In this document: positions 25,985-33,867 of the stretch, piece by piece | Position numbering within the stretch: position 1 is the stretch's first letter | How the letters are laid out: each line of letters opens with the position of its first letter | Origin: Leptolinea sp964420995 | GTDB lineage: Bacteria; Chloroflexota; Anaerolineae; Anaerolineales; Anaerolineaceae | Assembly: GCA_964420995.1 (NCBI GenBank) | Contig: CAYQUX010000008.1 | Coordinates: 81,895-145,894, forward strand | DNA length: 64,000 nucleotides | Reading direction: 5' to 3' | The notes under the pieces: generated by a model | Told to the model about the DNA's origin: nothing | Seen by the model: only the letters and a program-made list of their open reading frames with translations | Database searches by the model: none | Made by a program: the position numbers and the translations under genes

Positions 25985-26422
25985 ATGAGTGTTGTCAATG
26001 CAATAAACACACGAAACGATAGGAAATCACTTCTATCCACCCTGTGGATCTTTGTCATGTTCAACTACCTGTATTGCGACCTTCTATCCAATATGCAGGC
26101 GGATGTGCTAAGAGATTATTTGAACGGCCATGCCGCGAGTTTCCAGATCACCCCCATGTTCCAACTGGGAGCAGGGATTCTGATGGAAATCCCGACCGTC
26201 ATGATCCTCCTGGCGTTCATCCTTCCCAGGCGCGCCAATCGGTGGGCGAACATCATCGCCGGGTCGATCATGACCATCGTGCAGGTATCCTCTCTATTTG
26301 TTGGTACCGGGCCAACCCCGCACTACATCTTCTATTCGATCATTGAAGTCTCATGTACCGCGGCCATTGTCTGGTTGGCGGCAACCTGGCGCGATTCCGC
26401 CAAACCGGCCATTGATGAGTAA
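25985..26422 (+). CDS. DUF6326-like four-helix membrane protein (first copy)
   Basis: A 145-residue membrane protein with about four hydrophobic helices. It opens with LLSTLWIFVMFNYLYCDLL and contains RRANRWANIIAG between helices. The same NRWANI motif and topology are found in the gene at 28181, so the two are distant paralogues. I associate both with the DUF6326 family of unknown function. TAGGAG precedes the ATG at 25985; the frame extends upstream to 25898 but without such a site. The 5' region (25830-25984) carries small hairpins, TTTCCCT/AGGGAAA at 25911-25928 being the clearest. It starts a four-gene run. Confidence 0.75.
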   Translation: MSVVNAINTRNDRKSLLSTLWIFVMFNYLYCDLLSNMQADVLRDYLNGHAASFQITPMFQLGAGILMEIPTVMILLAFILPRRANRWANIIAGSIMTIVQVSSLFVGTGPTPHYIFYSIIEVSCTAAIVWLAATWRDSAKPAIDE

Positions 26423-26459
26423 TATTTTCGCGAATTAATTAAAAGAAAGAAAGTGTTGC

Positions 26460-27134
26460 ATGCAAACCACAAATAAAACAAGAATTTTAGGTATCGCATT
26501 CCTCATTCAGGCAGTATTTTCCCTCGTCGGTAACGCGGTTTTTCTGAACCCGCTGACCAAATCGGGTGATATTCACCAGGTACTGGTCAATATCGCGGCC
26601 AACCCGCTTCAGGTGCGGATCGGCGTCTTATTCGAAATGATCACCGCGCTGGGTGTCATTTTTCTGGGTGTGATACTCTACCAGTACGGACGAAAAGAAA
26701 ATGAGTGGATGGCATTGACCGGGATGTGCTTCTACATCCTTGAAGGAGCCCTGCTGGCGGCCAGCAAACTCAACGGGCTTGTCCTGCTGGATATCAGCCG
26801 CACCTATATGGAAACCGGAAATCCCGCCCATCTGGCATCCATTGCCAGCGCGTTGGTTAGTTCCATGAACTACAACTACACGTTGTCCATGCTGGCTTTT
26901 TCCGCCGGCGCGCCGTTTCTGTACTACCTGATATACCGCATCCACATCGTGCCATCCTGGCTGATGCTCTGGGGTTTGATCACCGCGGTTTGCCCCTGCC
27001 TGGTTGCCACCGTGGCTACACTATTGGGTATCACAGTACCCTTTGCTTTCTACCTCCCCTATGCGCCGTTTGAATTTGTGATTGGCATCTGGATTTTGAT
27101 CAAAGGGATCAGCCAGCCAATAAAGACTGTCTGA
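26460..27134 (+). CDS. DUF4386-family membrane protein
   Basis: A 224-residue integral membrane protein with about six helices, matching DUF4386. It starts ILGIAFLIQAVFSLVGNAVF, and carries the MITALGVIFLGVILYQYGRK and PSWLMLWGLI segments common to that family. The function is not known. In other genomes these genes often accompany TetR regulators and oxidoreductases, as here. It lies 37 bases after the first DUF6326-like gene and 42 bases before the oxidoreductase gene, so a shared transcript is likely. Confidence 0.85.
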   Translation: MQTTNKTRILGIAFLIQAVFSLVGNAVFLNPLTKSGDIHQVLVNIAANPLQVRIGVLFEMITALGVIFLGVILYQYGRKENEWMALTGMCFYILEGALLAASKLNGLVLLDISRTYMETGNPAHLASIASALVSSMNYNYTLSMLAFSAGAPFLYYLIYRIHIVPSWLMLWGLITAVCPCLVATVATLLGITVPFAFYLPYAPFEFVIGIWILIKGISQPIKTV

Positions 27135-27176
27135 AAGTGATATGGATTAAAAATTAGGATCATGGAGCTTTATAAA

Positions 27177-28166
27177 ATGAAAGCGATTGTATACAAAAAC
27201 TATGGACAACCGGACGTCCTGCACGTGGCAGAAACCGCCAAACCAACGCCCGGTGACAACGAGGTATTGATCAAGGTTCACGCTGTGGGTGTAAATTACG
27301 CCGACTGGCATATGCTGACCGGGACACCCTTCATCGCCCGCCTTTCCTTCGGGTTGTTCAAACCGGGAAAGCACATTCTCGGCGCGGATGTCGCCGGGGT
27401 GGTGGAAGCCACCGGAAAAAACGTGACCCAATTCAAGGCAGGGGATGAGGTGTACTGCGACCTTGGTGCGGTAAAAATGGGCGGATTCGCCGAATATGTT
27501 TGCGCCCCGGAAAAGATCACCGCCTTTAGACCCAAAAACATACCGTTTGTGGAAAGCGCCGCCATCCCCATGGCAGCGGTCACCGCACTGCAGGCGCTGC
27601 GTGACGGTGGACAGGTGAAACCCGGGCAGAAAGTACTCATCCACGGAGCGGCCGGCGGGGTGGGAACCTTTGCCATTCAGTTCGCGAAATTGATGGGCGC
27701 CGAGGTCACAGCGTTGTGCAGTACGCGCAATCTTGATCTGGCCCATTCACTGGGTGCCGATCATGTGATCGACTACACCAAAGAAGATTTCGCCGTCATG
27801 GCACCAAAATTTGATTTGATCCTGGGAATCAACGGTGATCGTTCGATTTATGATTACCGCCGCGCGCTGGCGCCGCGGGGAATATACCTGATGGTTGGCG
27901 GTTCCGATAAACAGATCTTCCAGGCTATGTTCCTTGGACCATTCCTGTCATCCCGCAATGGACAATCCTTTCGCATGTTCCCGGCAGAGACCAGACAGGC
28001 TGATTTGGAGTATGTCAAGGAGTTGGTTGAGGCGGGAACGATCAAACCGGTGATCGACCGGGTATACCCGCTTTCTGAAACTCCGGAAGCCATGCGCTAT
28101 ATCGGCGCGGGACACGTCCGCGGAAAGATCGTCATTTCGGTGATCCCGGATATCACGGGGAAATAA
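27177..28166 (+). CDS. NAD(P)-dependent medium-chain dehydrogenase/reductase (quinone-oxidoreductase-like)
   Basis: A 329-residue MDR-family oxidoreductase. The N-terminal GroES-like domain (MKAIVYKNYGQPDVL) is followed by a Rossmann domain with the nucleotide motif LIHGAAGGVGTFAIQ. Zinc ligands of true alcohol dehydrogenases are missing, as in zeta-crystallin-type quinone or enone reductases. The ATG at 27177 gives the standard family N-terminus and has GGAG nine bases upstream; an ATG at 27162 is possible. It lies within the DUF6326/DUF4386 run. The substrate is unknown. Confidence 0.9.
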   Translation: MKAIVYKNYGQPDVLHVAETAKPTPGDNEVLIKVHAVGVNYADWHMLTGTPFIARLSFGLFKPGKHILGADVAGVVEATGKNVTQFKAGDEVYCDLGAVKMGGFAEYVCAPEKITAFRPKNIPFVESAAIPMAAVTALQALRDGGQVKPGQKVLIHGAAGGVGTFAIQFAKLMGAEVTALCSTRNLDLAHSLGADHVIDYTKEDFAVMAPKFDLILGINGDRSIYDYRRALAPRGIYLMVGGSDKQIFQAMFLGPFLSSRNGQSFRMFPAETRQADLEYVKELVEAGTIKPVIDRVYPLSETPEAMRYIGAGHVRGKIVISVIPDITGK

Positions 28167-28180
28167 TAAAGGGTTGCGAG

Positions 28181-28546
28181 ATGGAAGACATACAGATTAA
28201 ATTAGCCATCATCTGGATTGCCTTGATGTTGACCTATCTGCTGGGGGATGTGTTGCGTATTTTTTGCGGCGATTATAAGGCAGGAGAACTCAGCGGGCAG
28301 GCTGCGACCGGAAACATGTGGCTGGCGATTGCCGCACTGATGGTCATACCGATCATCATGTCTGTGCTCACACTCTATCTGGGGCAGCCAATAAACCGTT
28401 GGGCGAACATCGTGGTCGCTGGATTCTTTTTTCTGTTCAATATCATCGGGCTGCCCACATATCCCGGCGCGTATGACCGCTTCCTGATCGCCGTCAGCCT
28501 GGGGATCAATGCATTGACAATCTGGCAGGCCTGGGTGTGGGCATAG
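28181..28546 (+). CDS. DUF6326-like four-helix membrane protein (second copy)
   Basis: A 121-residue membrane protein with about four helices. It starts IKLAIIWIALMLTYLLGDVL and has GQPINRWANIVVAG, echoing the first DUF6326-like protein at 25985. A GLPTYPGAYDRFLI loop precedes the last helix. It follows the oxidoreductase by 14 bases and closes the run. Function unknown. The pair may form a hetero-oligomer, but that is speculation. Confidence 0.75.
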   Translation: MEDIQIKLAIIWIALMLTYLLGDVLRIFCGDYKAGELSGQAATGNMWLAIAALMVIPIIMSVLTLYLGQPINRWANIVVAGFFFLFNIIGLPTYPGAYDRFLIAVSLGINALTIWQAWVWA

Positions 28547-28573
28547 CACCAGTAGCGATCAAACCAAAAGACA

Positions 28574-28621
28574 CCTTCCTCCAATCCTGCTTTTTGGATT
28601 GGGGGAAGGCCGGGATGGGGG
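28574..28621 (+). repeat. REP-like hairpin element, copy B
   Basis: The stem CCTTCCTCCAATCC / GGATTGGGGGAAGG has one G-T pair and an 8-base loop (TGCTTTTT). It is followed by the tail CCGGGATGGGGG. It matches copies at 14682 and 28782 and lies just after the DUF6326-like gene. Confidence 0.85.
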
Positions 28622-28658
28622 CTATGGCTGGCGTGAAAAACTTTCGTCAGGCTCATCT

Positions 28659-28703
28659 ACCCCCTCCAACCTCCCCCATTTTCAAAGAACGAAAATGGAG
28701 GAG
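28659..28703 (-). repeat. REP-like hairpin element, diverged inverted copy
   Basis: Read on the minus strand, the stem CTCCTCCATTTTC / GAAAATGGGGGAGG is followed by TTGGAGGGGG. The plan is the same as copies B and C that flank it, but the sequence has drifted and the orientation is opposite. Confidence 0.6.
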
Positions 28704-28781
28704 TCTTTTCTTATGATGAATATAAAAACTTTGGGATTTATTTAATAAACCACTCTTCAAATAATCAGAAGAAAAAAAGTT

Positions 28782-28829
28782 CCTTCCTTCAATCCTGCAT
28801 TTTGGATTGGGGGAAGGCCGGGATGGGGG
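28782..28829 (+). repeat. REP-like hairpin element, copy C
   Basis: The stem CCTTCCTTCAATCC / GGATTGGGGGAAGG has a loop TGCATTTT, then the tail CCGGGATGGGGG. It is nearly identical to copy B 208 bases upstream. Confidence 0.85.
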
Positions 28830-28874
28830 TTTACACCGGGTATTGGCTAAATTCATCAGTCGATTTTCCACATC

Positions 28875-28922
28875 TTGACAAACAGATGATGTAATTCTAT
28901 AATGAGTGAGTAGTCAGTCATT
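28875..28922 (+). promoter_or_regulatory. Consensus promoter with overlapping TetR operator
   Basis: TTGACA (28875-28880), a 17-base spacer and TATAAT (28898-28903) form a full-consensus sigma-70 promoter. The inverted repeat AATGAGTGA (28901-28909) / TCAGTCATT (28914-28922), one mismatch and a 4-base centre, covers the -10 box and the transcription start. This fits autorepression by the TetR protein encoded next. Confidence 0.85.
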
Positions 28923-28941
28923 ACCTAACAGGAAATTGTAT

Positions 28942-29520
28942 ATGGTCCGTGAACAAAGCCCTGAAAAAAGAGATCTCTACCTGCTCACCGCCCTGCATTT
29001 GTTTGCTGCCAAGGGCGTCAAGAACACATCCACTGCCGAGATCGCCCGCGAAGCCGGAACAGCCGCCGGGACGCTGTTCCTGTACTTTCCTACAAAACAG
29101 AATCTGGTGAATGAACTGGCGGTATGGGTCAGCAAGGCGGAAGCTGAAGTCGTCAATTCCCGGTTGACAGTCGACATGAACGCCAGGCAGATGCTCTCCG
29201 TGATCTGGGAGGAATCCATCCACTGGTTGATCATCAACCCGGACGCGTATCAGTTCTCGCAGCAAATCCGCGATCCTGGCGTGCTCACGGAAGAAACCGT
29301 TCGGCAAACCGGAATGAATTTCCAGTTTTATTACACAGCCATCCAGAAAGGGCTTGCGGATGGCGACCTGAGGGATTATCCGGCTGACCTGATAGGCGGA
29401 TTTCTCTACCAGGGGATAGTAGCTGTCATGGAATATATCCGGCTGCAAACTGATACAACCCATCAAGAAGATGTCATCCGGCAGGGATTTGAAATTTTCT
29501 GGAACGGCTTTTCTCTCTAA
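28942..29520 (+). CDS. TetR/AcrR-family regulator
   Basis: A 192-residue regulator. The N-terminal helix-turn-helix is TSTAEIAREAGTAAGTLFLY (about residues 29-48), and the C-terminal ligand domain is divergent. AGGA lies before the ATG at 28942; an in-frame GTG at 28906 falls inside the operator and is unlikely. The gene sits directly behind a consensus promoter with an operator, so it probably represses itself and the small membrane protein gene 19 bases downstream. The DUF6326/DUF4386/MDR run upstream is another possible target. Confidence 0.92.
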   Translation: MVREQSPEKRDLYLLTALHLFAAKGVKNTSTAEIAREAGTAAGTLFLYFPTKQNLVNELAVWVSKAEAEVVNSRLTVDMNARQMLSVIWEESIHWLIINPDAYQFSQQIRDPGVLTEETVRQTGMNFQFYYTAIQKGLADGDLRDYPADLIGGFLYQGIVAVMEYIRLQTDTTHQEDVIRQGFEIFWNGFSL

Positions 29521-29539
29521 ACAGTCAAGTGAGGTATAT

Positions 29540-29902
29540 ATGAACAACAAAATTATCATCACCAGCCTGCTGCTGGTTGGCATGATCCTGACCGGTTTCA
29601 TTGTCAGCCGATCAGGCAAACCGTACGGAACATTGCTGCTAACGCTGCATAAACTTGTTTCGCTTGGAGCTCTGATCTTTCTGGTAGTGACTGTCAATCA
29701 GGCAATCCGGATCACTACTGTCAATCCGATAACTCTGGTTGTGATCATCTTGTCAGCGGTCCTGTTTATCGCGTTGTTTGCCACCGGTGGAATTGTGAGC
29801 GCCATGAAAGCGCCACCCCGGATCATTTTAACCATTCATTATATTCTGCCTTACATGCTTGCTGTATCTACACTGGGAACACTATTTTTATTTCGGGTAT
29901 GA
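29540..29902 (+). CDS. Small membrane protein co-transcribed with TetR
   Basis: A 120-residue protein with four predicted helices (about 6-24, 35-55, 63-82, 95-118). Histidines sit at helix ends (LLTLHKLVSLGAL and ILTIHYILPYML), an arrangement reminiscent of cytochrome-b561-like haem sites, but no family can be named. GAGGT lies five bases before the ATG at 29540. It follows the TetR gene by 19 bases and is probably controlled by it, which suggests a role in export or membrane redox. Confidence 0.65.
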   Translation: MNNKIIITSLLLVGMILTGFIVSRSGKPYGTLLLTLHKLVSLGALIFLVVTVNQAIRITTVNPITLVVIILSAVLFIALFATGGIVSAMKAPPRIILTIHYILPYMLAVSTLGTLFLFRV

Positions 29903-29966
29903 TGCCACGCGATGAAAAATCGGGTACCATGAGTAATATCAAACAATTTTTCAGGGAGGTACCGCC

Positions 29967-30635
29967 ATGTCTGGATATGACCTTCGCCCCGTCCTGGATT
30001 TTGCCGCCGCGTTAAAACTCAACAATAACCGGCCCTGGTTCATGGAGCACCGCGATGAATACGAATCCGCGCGGTTGAATTTTGAGATATTCGTTTCCGC
30101 TCTCATTGGCGAGTTGTCGAAAAGTGATCCTCTGGGCGGCATAACGCCAAAGGATTGTATTTTTCGTCTGAACCGGGACCTGCGTTTCACGAAAGACAAG
30201 ACACCTTACAAGCCGTACATGAGTGCCTATATCGCGCCGGGCGGGCGAAAATCACGGCTGCTCGGGTATTATGTTCACCTGGAACCCGGCAACGTGATGC
30301 TGGCCGGAGGCATGTATGAACCGGAGCCGCAACAGCTGAATGCGTTTCGCGAGGCGATCAGCCGGAATTCGCGTCCGTTTCGCGAAATATTGGCGGATAC
30401 CACCTTCAGGGAGTATTTTGGCGGGGTCGGCGGAGAGCGTCTCAAAACCATTCCCCGCGGTTTCACGGCAGATCATCCAGATGCCGACCTGCTGCGGTTG
30501 AAAACCATCACGGTCACACGGCGGCTGGCGGAAAGTGATGTCGTATCACCACCATTCTTCGAAACGACTATCAATACGTTTCGGGCTATGAAACCCTTTC
30601 TGGATTATTTGCAAAATTTTATTCAGATCGAATAA
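29967..30635 (+). CDS. DUF2461 (TIGR02453) family protein
   Basis: A 222-residue soluble protein. The family pattern is clear: LDFAAALKLNNNRPWFMEHRDEYE in parts (FAAALKLNNNRPWF, EHRDEYE), then IFRLNRDLRFTKDKTPYKPY and GYYVHLEPGNVMLAGGMYEPEP. DUF2461 proteins are widespread and uncharacterised. TTTCAGGGAGG precedes the ATG. There is no operon partner; the next gene starts 104 bases downstream after a TATAAT-like box at 30675-30680. Confidence 0.92.
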   Translation: MSGYDLRPVLDFAAALKLNNNRPWFMEHRDEYESARLNFEIFVSALIGELSKSDPLGGITPKDCIFRLNRDLRFTKDKTPYKPYMSAYIAPGGRKSRLLGYYVHLEPGNVMLAGGMYEPEPQQLNAFREAISRNSRPFREILADTTFREYFGGVGGERLKTIPRGFTADHPDADLLRLKTITVTRRLAESDVVSPPFFETTINTFRAMKPFLDYLQNFIQIE

Positions 30636-30739
30636 TTTCAATATCCGATTCTATTTTCTCGGAGACCGAAATCGTATAATTGGGGAACATAATTCATCCG
30701 AATAACCGAAAACAACAGCCGGATCGGAAAGGAAACTAA

Positions 30740-31708
30740 ATGCGTATTATTGTTCTGGATGGCTTTACATTGAATCCCGGTGATCAATCCTGGGAGAAAC
30801 TCCAATCGCTGGGTGAACTGGTGGTATACGACCGTACCCCCGTGGAACAGACAGTGGAACGCGCCCGGGGATTCGACGTCCTGCTCTCCAATAAAGCACC
30901 GGTCACCCGTGAAATGATCGAAAACCTGCCCGATCTGAAATACATCGGGTTGCTGGCAACCGGTTACAACATTATTGATATCAAAACCGCGGCGGAACGC
31001 GGTATCCCGGTAGCCAATATTCCCGAATACGGAACGTATTCTGTCGCCCAGATGGCTTTCAGCCACCTGCTTAATCTTTGCCAGCATGCCGCCGAACACA
31101 GCGCCGCCGCCAGGCAGGGGAGATGGAGCCGATCCAACGATTTTTGTTTCTGGGATTTTCCACTTATTGAGCTTTACGGCCTGACCATGGGCATTGTCGG
31201 GCTGGGGCGCATTGGTAACGCGGCCGCCGGCATGGCACTCTCTTTTGGGATGAAAATCCTGGCGCATGACCCAAAACCGCCAGCCAGACTTCCAGAAGGG
31301 ATTGAACTTACCGACCTGGAAACGCTCTTCCGTCAGAGCGATGCCATCAGTCTGCATTGCCCATTGACCGACACCAATCGGGCGTTCGTCAACTCTACCC
31401 TGCTTAAAATGATGAAACCCACCGCGTTCCTTATCAATACCAGCCGCGGGCAGTTGATTAGAGAAGCCGACCTGGCTGACGCGTTGAACAAGGGCATCAT
31501 CGCCGGCGCCGGACTGGACGTGCTCTCGGTGGAGCCGCCCGACCCCAATAATCCGTTATTGTCGGCAAAGAACTGCTACATCACTCCGCATATTTCCTGG
31601 GCCAGCGGGGCTGCCCGCCGACGATTGATGGAAATGACATACCAGAATGTGCGCGCGTTTATTGAAGGAAAAGCCATCAACGTGGTGAATGGAGTTGGAA
31701 TTGTATAA
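30740..31708 (+). CDS. D-2-hydroxyacid dehydrogenase (glycerate/hydroxypyruvate type)
   Basis: A 322-residue NAD(P)-dependent D-2-hydroxyacid dehydrogenase. The nucleotide motif GIVGLGRIGNAAA is at about 151-163. Catalytic residues are Arg236 (NTSRGQLI), Glu265 (LSVEPPDP) and His284 (ITPHISWAS). It reversibly reduces a 2-keto acid such as hydroxypyruvate or glyoxylate. AAGGAA precedes the ATG. The downstream HAD phosphatase gene overlaps it by 20 bases. A phosphoglycolate-type phosphatase next to a glyoxylate/hydroxypyruvate reductase suggests a shared two-carbon or glycerate pathway. Confidence 0.9.
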   Translation: MRIIVLDGFTLNPGDQSWEKLQSLGELVVYDRTPVEQTVERARGFDVLLSNKAPVTREMIENLPDLKYIGLLATGYNIIDIKTAAERGIPVANIPEYGTYSVAQMAFSHLLNLCQHAAEHSAAARQGRWSRSNDFCFWDFPLIELYGLTMGIVGLGRIGNAAAGMALSFGMKILAHDPKPPARLPEGIELTDLETLFRQSDAISLHCPLTDTNRAFVNSTLLKMMKPTAFLINTSRGQLIREADLADALNKGIIAGAGLDVLSVEPPDPNNPLLSAKNCYITPHISWASGAARRRLMEMTYQNVRAFIEGKAINVVNGVGIV

Positions 31709-32327
31709 AAACATTATCTGGGATCTGGATGGAACCCTGTTTGACACCTACCCGGCCATCGCGCGCGCCTACCAGACTGCCGTGCGCCATTTTGGAGGGG
31801 ATGCCCCGCTGGATTGGATATCAGATCAGGCAAAAATATCCATGAACCATTGCGCTACCACCCTCGCGGACATGGTTGGCGTAAGCGAACCGGAAATTTC
31901 AAGCCTGTTTGACGAAGAATATGACCGAATTTCCCCGCTGGATCAGCCTCCCTTTCCCGATGTGATCGAGGTTTGCCAGACCATTCTTGAAAGAGGCGGG
32001 CGGAACCTGATTGTCACCCACCGCACCATGAAAGGCGGAACTGTTTTGCTCAAAGCCCACAGGATGGAACGCCTCTTCACCGAAGGGTTTGGCCGTGAGG
32101 CAGGTTATGCCAAAAAGCCCGACCCGGCCGCGTTCCTGGCAATGATGCAAAAATATAGCCTGCCGGTGAAAGAAACACTGGCCGTCGGTGACCGGGAGAT
32201 TGACATTCAGGCTAGTCAGGCTGCCGGATTGTTCACTTTTATGTATGGCAGCTCCACCAGTCACACTCAAGCAGATATGAAAATTTCTCATTATAGCGAG
32301 TTACTCAAGTTCTTGAGTACCAATTGA
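31689..32327 (+). CDS. HAD-superfamily phosphatase (phosphoglycolate-phosphatase-like)
   Basis: A 212-residue HAD hydrolase. Motif I is IIWDLDGTLFD with nucleophile Asp12 and acid Asp14. The helical cap follows, then motif II (LIVTHRTMK), motif III lysine (AKKPDPAAF) and motif IV (LAVGDREIDIQAS). It removes phosphate from a small organic phosphate, with phosphoglycolate most often assigned to this subgroup. The ATG lies within the last codons of the dehydrogenase gene, so translation is coupled. Confidence 0.88.
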   Translation: MELELYKNIIWDLDGTLFDTYPAIARAYQTAVRHFGGDAPLDWISDQAKISMNHCATTLADMVGVSEPEISSLFDEEYDRISPLDQPPFPDVIEVCQTILERGGRNLIVTHRTMKGGTVLLKAHRMERLFTEGFGREAGYAKKPDPAAFLAMMQKYSLPVKETLAVGDREIDIQASQAAGLFTFMYGSSTSHTQADMKISHYSELLKFLSTN

Positions 32328-32439
32328 TTCCGCGGATCACATCAACCAAATATCCCAACCATGATTATCAATGTTCATTCGTTAAAGAAAGCTTTGAATT
32401 TATACATCGTCAATCTTTTGTTTTAGGATATCAGAACAC

Positions 32440-32874
32440 ATGGATGCGACTCCGAAATGGGTACCTTTTCTATTTGGCAGTGTAATGATCTTGATGGGAG
32501 CTCTCATCCTTGGAGCCCTATGGGGTTACGTGCCCACGGACGGTGGGAGATTTACCGCCCCATCCTGGGTCATCATCAGTCTGGGTGTCTGCCTGATGTC
32601 TGCCGGACTTGGCTTCTGGTTACCCCGGCAATCAGCCTCACTGATTAAATCAATCCTGTTGGTCATTGCTCTGGGTACGCTTGCCCTGGTATGCAATTGG
32701 ACAGCCTTTGCCCCCGGCGTGGAATACCAATCATCTGCTGCTCTGGGGGTAATGGAAATAAATGGTACAGACCAGATTGGCGGTCGTATTGCGTTTGGGC
32801 TGGCAGCTCTGGCAACAGACGTGTTTTTAGGATTTTCCATCTATTCATGGTTCAAATCTCGCATAAACAAATAA
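32440..32874 (+). CDS. Hypothetical four-helix membrane protein
   Basis: A 144-residue protein with four hydrophobic segments (about 8-28, 44-62, 67-88, 113-137). A short polar loop, APGVEYQSSAALGVM, sits on one side between helices three and four. I recognise no family. It is on the same strand as the HAD gene but 112 bases away, with no obvious promoter or terminator between. Confidence 0.6.
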   Translation: MDATPKWVPFLFGSVMILMGALILGALWGYVPTDGGRFTAPSWVIISLGVCLMSAGLGFWLPRQSASLIKSILLVIALGTLALVCNWTAFAPGVEYQSSAALGVMEINGTDQIGGRIAFGLAALATDVFLGFSIYSWFKSRINK

Positions 32875-32963
32875 CGAGGCGGAATTCTTCATCACTCCTC
32901 CTAAAAATCTCCACAATCTCTCCATGATCTGTTTCTATAATGAGTTCGTGAAAGGAAATCATC

Positions 32964-33836
32964 ATGGAAGAAAATTTTGAAAAACAATCCAGAGTTATGA
33001 CCGGCGACGGAAAAGCCAGGAACTATCTGAACGCGCAAAAGCTGTACAGTGATATTTTTCTGAGTTCATTTTACAAATCACTGGAAAAATTTAACAAAAA
33101 AGGCCGCTATCTTGAGATTGGCGCAGGCCCCGGTTATCAAACCGCGCGGGTGTTCGAGAAATTCAAGCCGGATGAAATCGTAGTCGTTGAACCCTCGTCA
33201 AGCATGATCTCTATGGCTGATGAGTACCTGACTAAAAAGGGATTCAGCTCAAAAGTCAAATTGAAGATCGGGTATGTTGAAGATGAACAGTTGATGGGAA
33301 GCCTGGGGAAATTTGATCTTATCTATTCCACAATTTCCCTTCATCACTGGGGTGATCCGGCCCAGGCCTTCCGAAATCTGGTTAAGCAATTGAAACCCGA
33401 TGGCATGATCGTCATTCATGACTTTCGCCGTATCAATTTGCCTTTTCACTTTTCCCTGCACGCCGACAGTCACCGGGCATTCTCTTCAGAAGAGCTGGCC
33501 GAGCTTCTTTCGCAGGTTGGAATACACCGGTACGAATTGGCCTCATCCCTTCTGTTCCATATTCTGACCATCCGGTCAGACCAGACACCATCCACAATTA
33601 ATCGGAATCCGCTGGAAAAAACCCTGGATAAAGTCAATACCGAGTGTGAAGCAGCGATTGTATCCATCAGTCCCAACTGCGAATGTTCACTGGAATTACG
33701 TCAATCAGGGATCGTTCCTACCGCCCGGGTAAAGATTCTCGAACATGATCCATACCATATCCTGTGTAAAGTGGATCAGCGGACAATTGTTATCGATCGG
33801 GATACCGCATCGGGAATAATCACGCGAGTATTTTAG
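32964..33836 (+). CDS. SAM-dependent methyltransferase fused to a FeoA-like domain
   Basis: A 290-residue two-domain protein. Residues about 45-190 form a class I methyltransferase (motif I YLEIGAGPGYQT at 49-60, VVEPSSSM acidic strand end, YSTISLHHW). Residues about 225-290 read like a FeoA/SH3-type domain: SLELRQSGIVPTARVKILE followed by IVIDRDTASGIITRVF matches the pattern of FeoA and the DtxR C-terminal domain. A Cys pair (CEC) lies at the junction. The fusion suggests metal-linked control of methylation or methylation of a metal-bound substrate. AAAGGAAAT precedes the ATG and a TATAAT box is at 32936-32941. Confidence 0.75.
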   Translation: MEENFEKQSRVMTGDGKARNYLNAQKLYSDIFLSSFYKSLEKFNKKGRYLEIGAGPGYQTARVFEKFKPDEIVVVEPSSSMISMADEYLTKKGFSSKVKLKIGYVEDEQLMGSLGKFDLIYSTISLHHWGDPAQAFRNLVKQLKPDGMIVIHDFRRINLPFHFSLHADSHRAFSSEELAELLSQVGIHRYELASSLLFHILTIRSDQTPSTINRNPLEKTLDKVNTECEAAIVSISPNCECSLELRQSGIVPTARVKILEHDPYHILCKVDQRTIVIDRDTASGIITRVF

Positions 33837-33867
33837 TCGGGAGCGGTGGCAGGTGATCTGGCTATTT

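Noticed and set aside
28653..28871. A minus-strand 72-codon frame across the REP-like patch
   Set aside because: It is produced by the repeat sequence itself and has no protein-like features.
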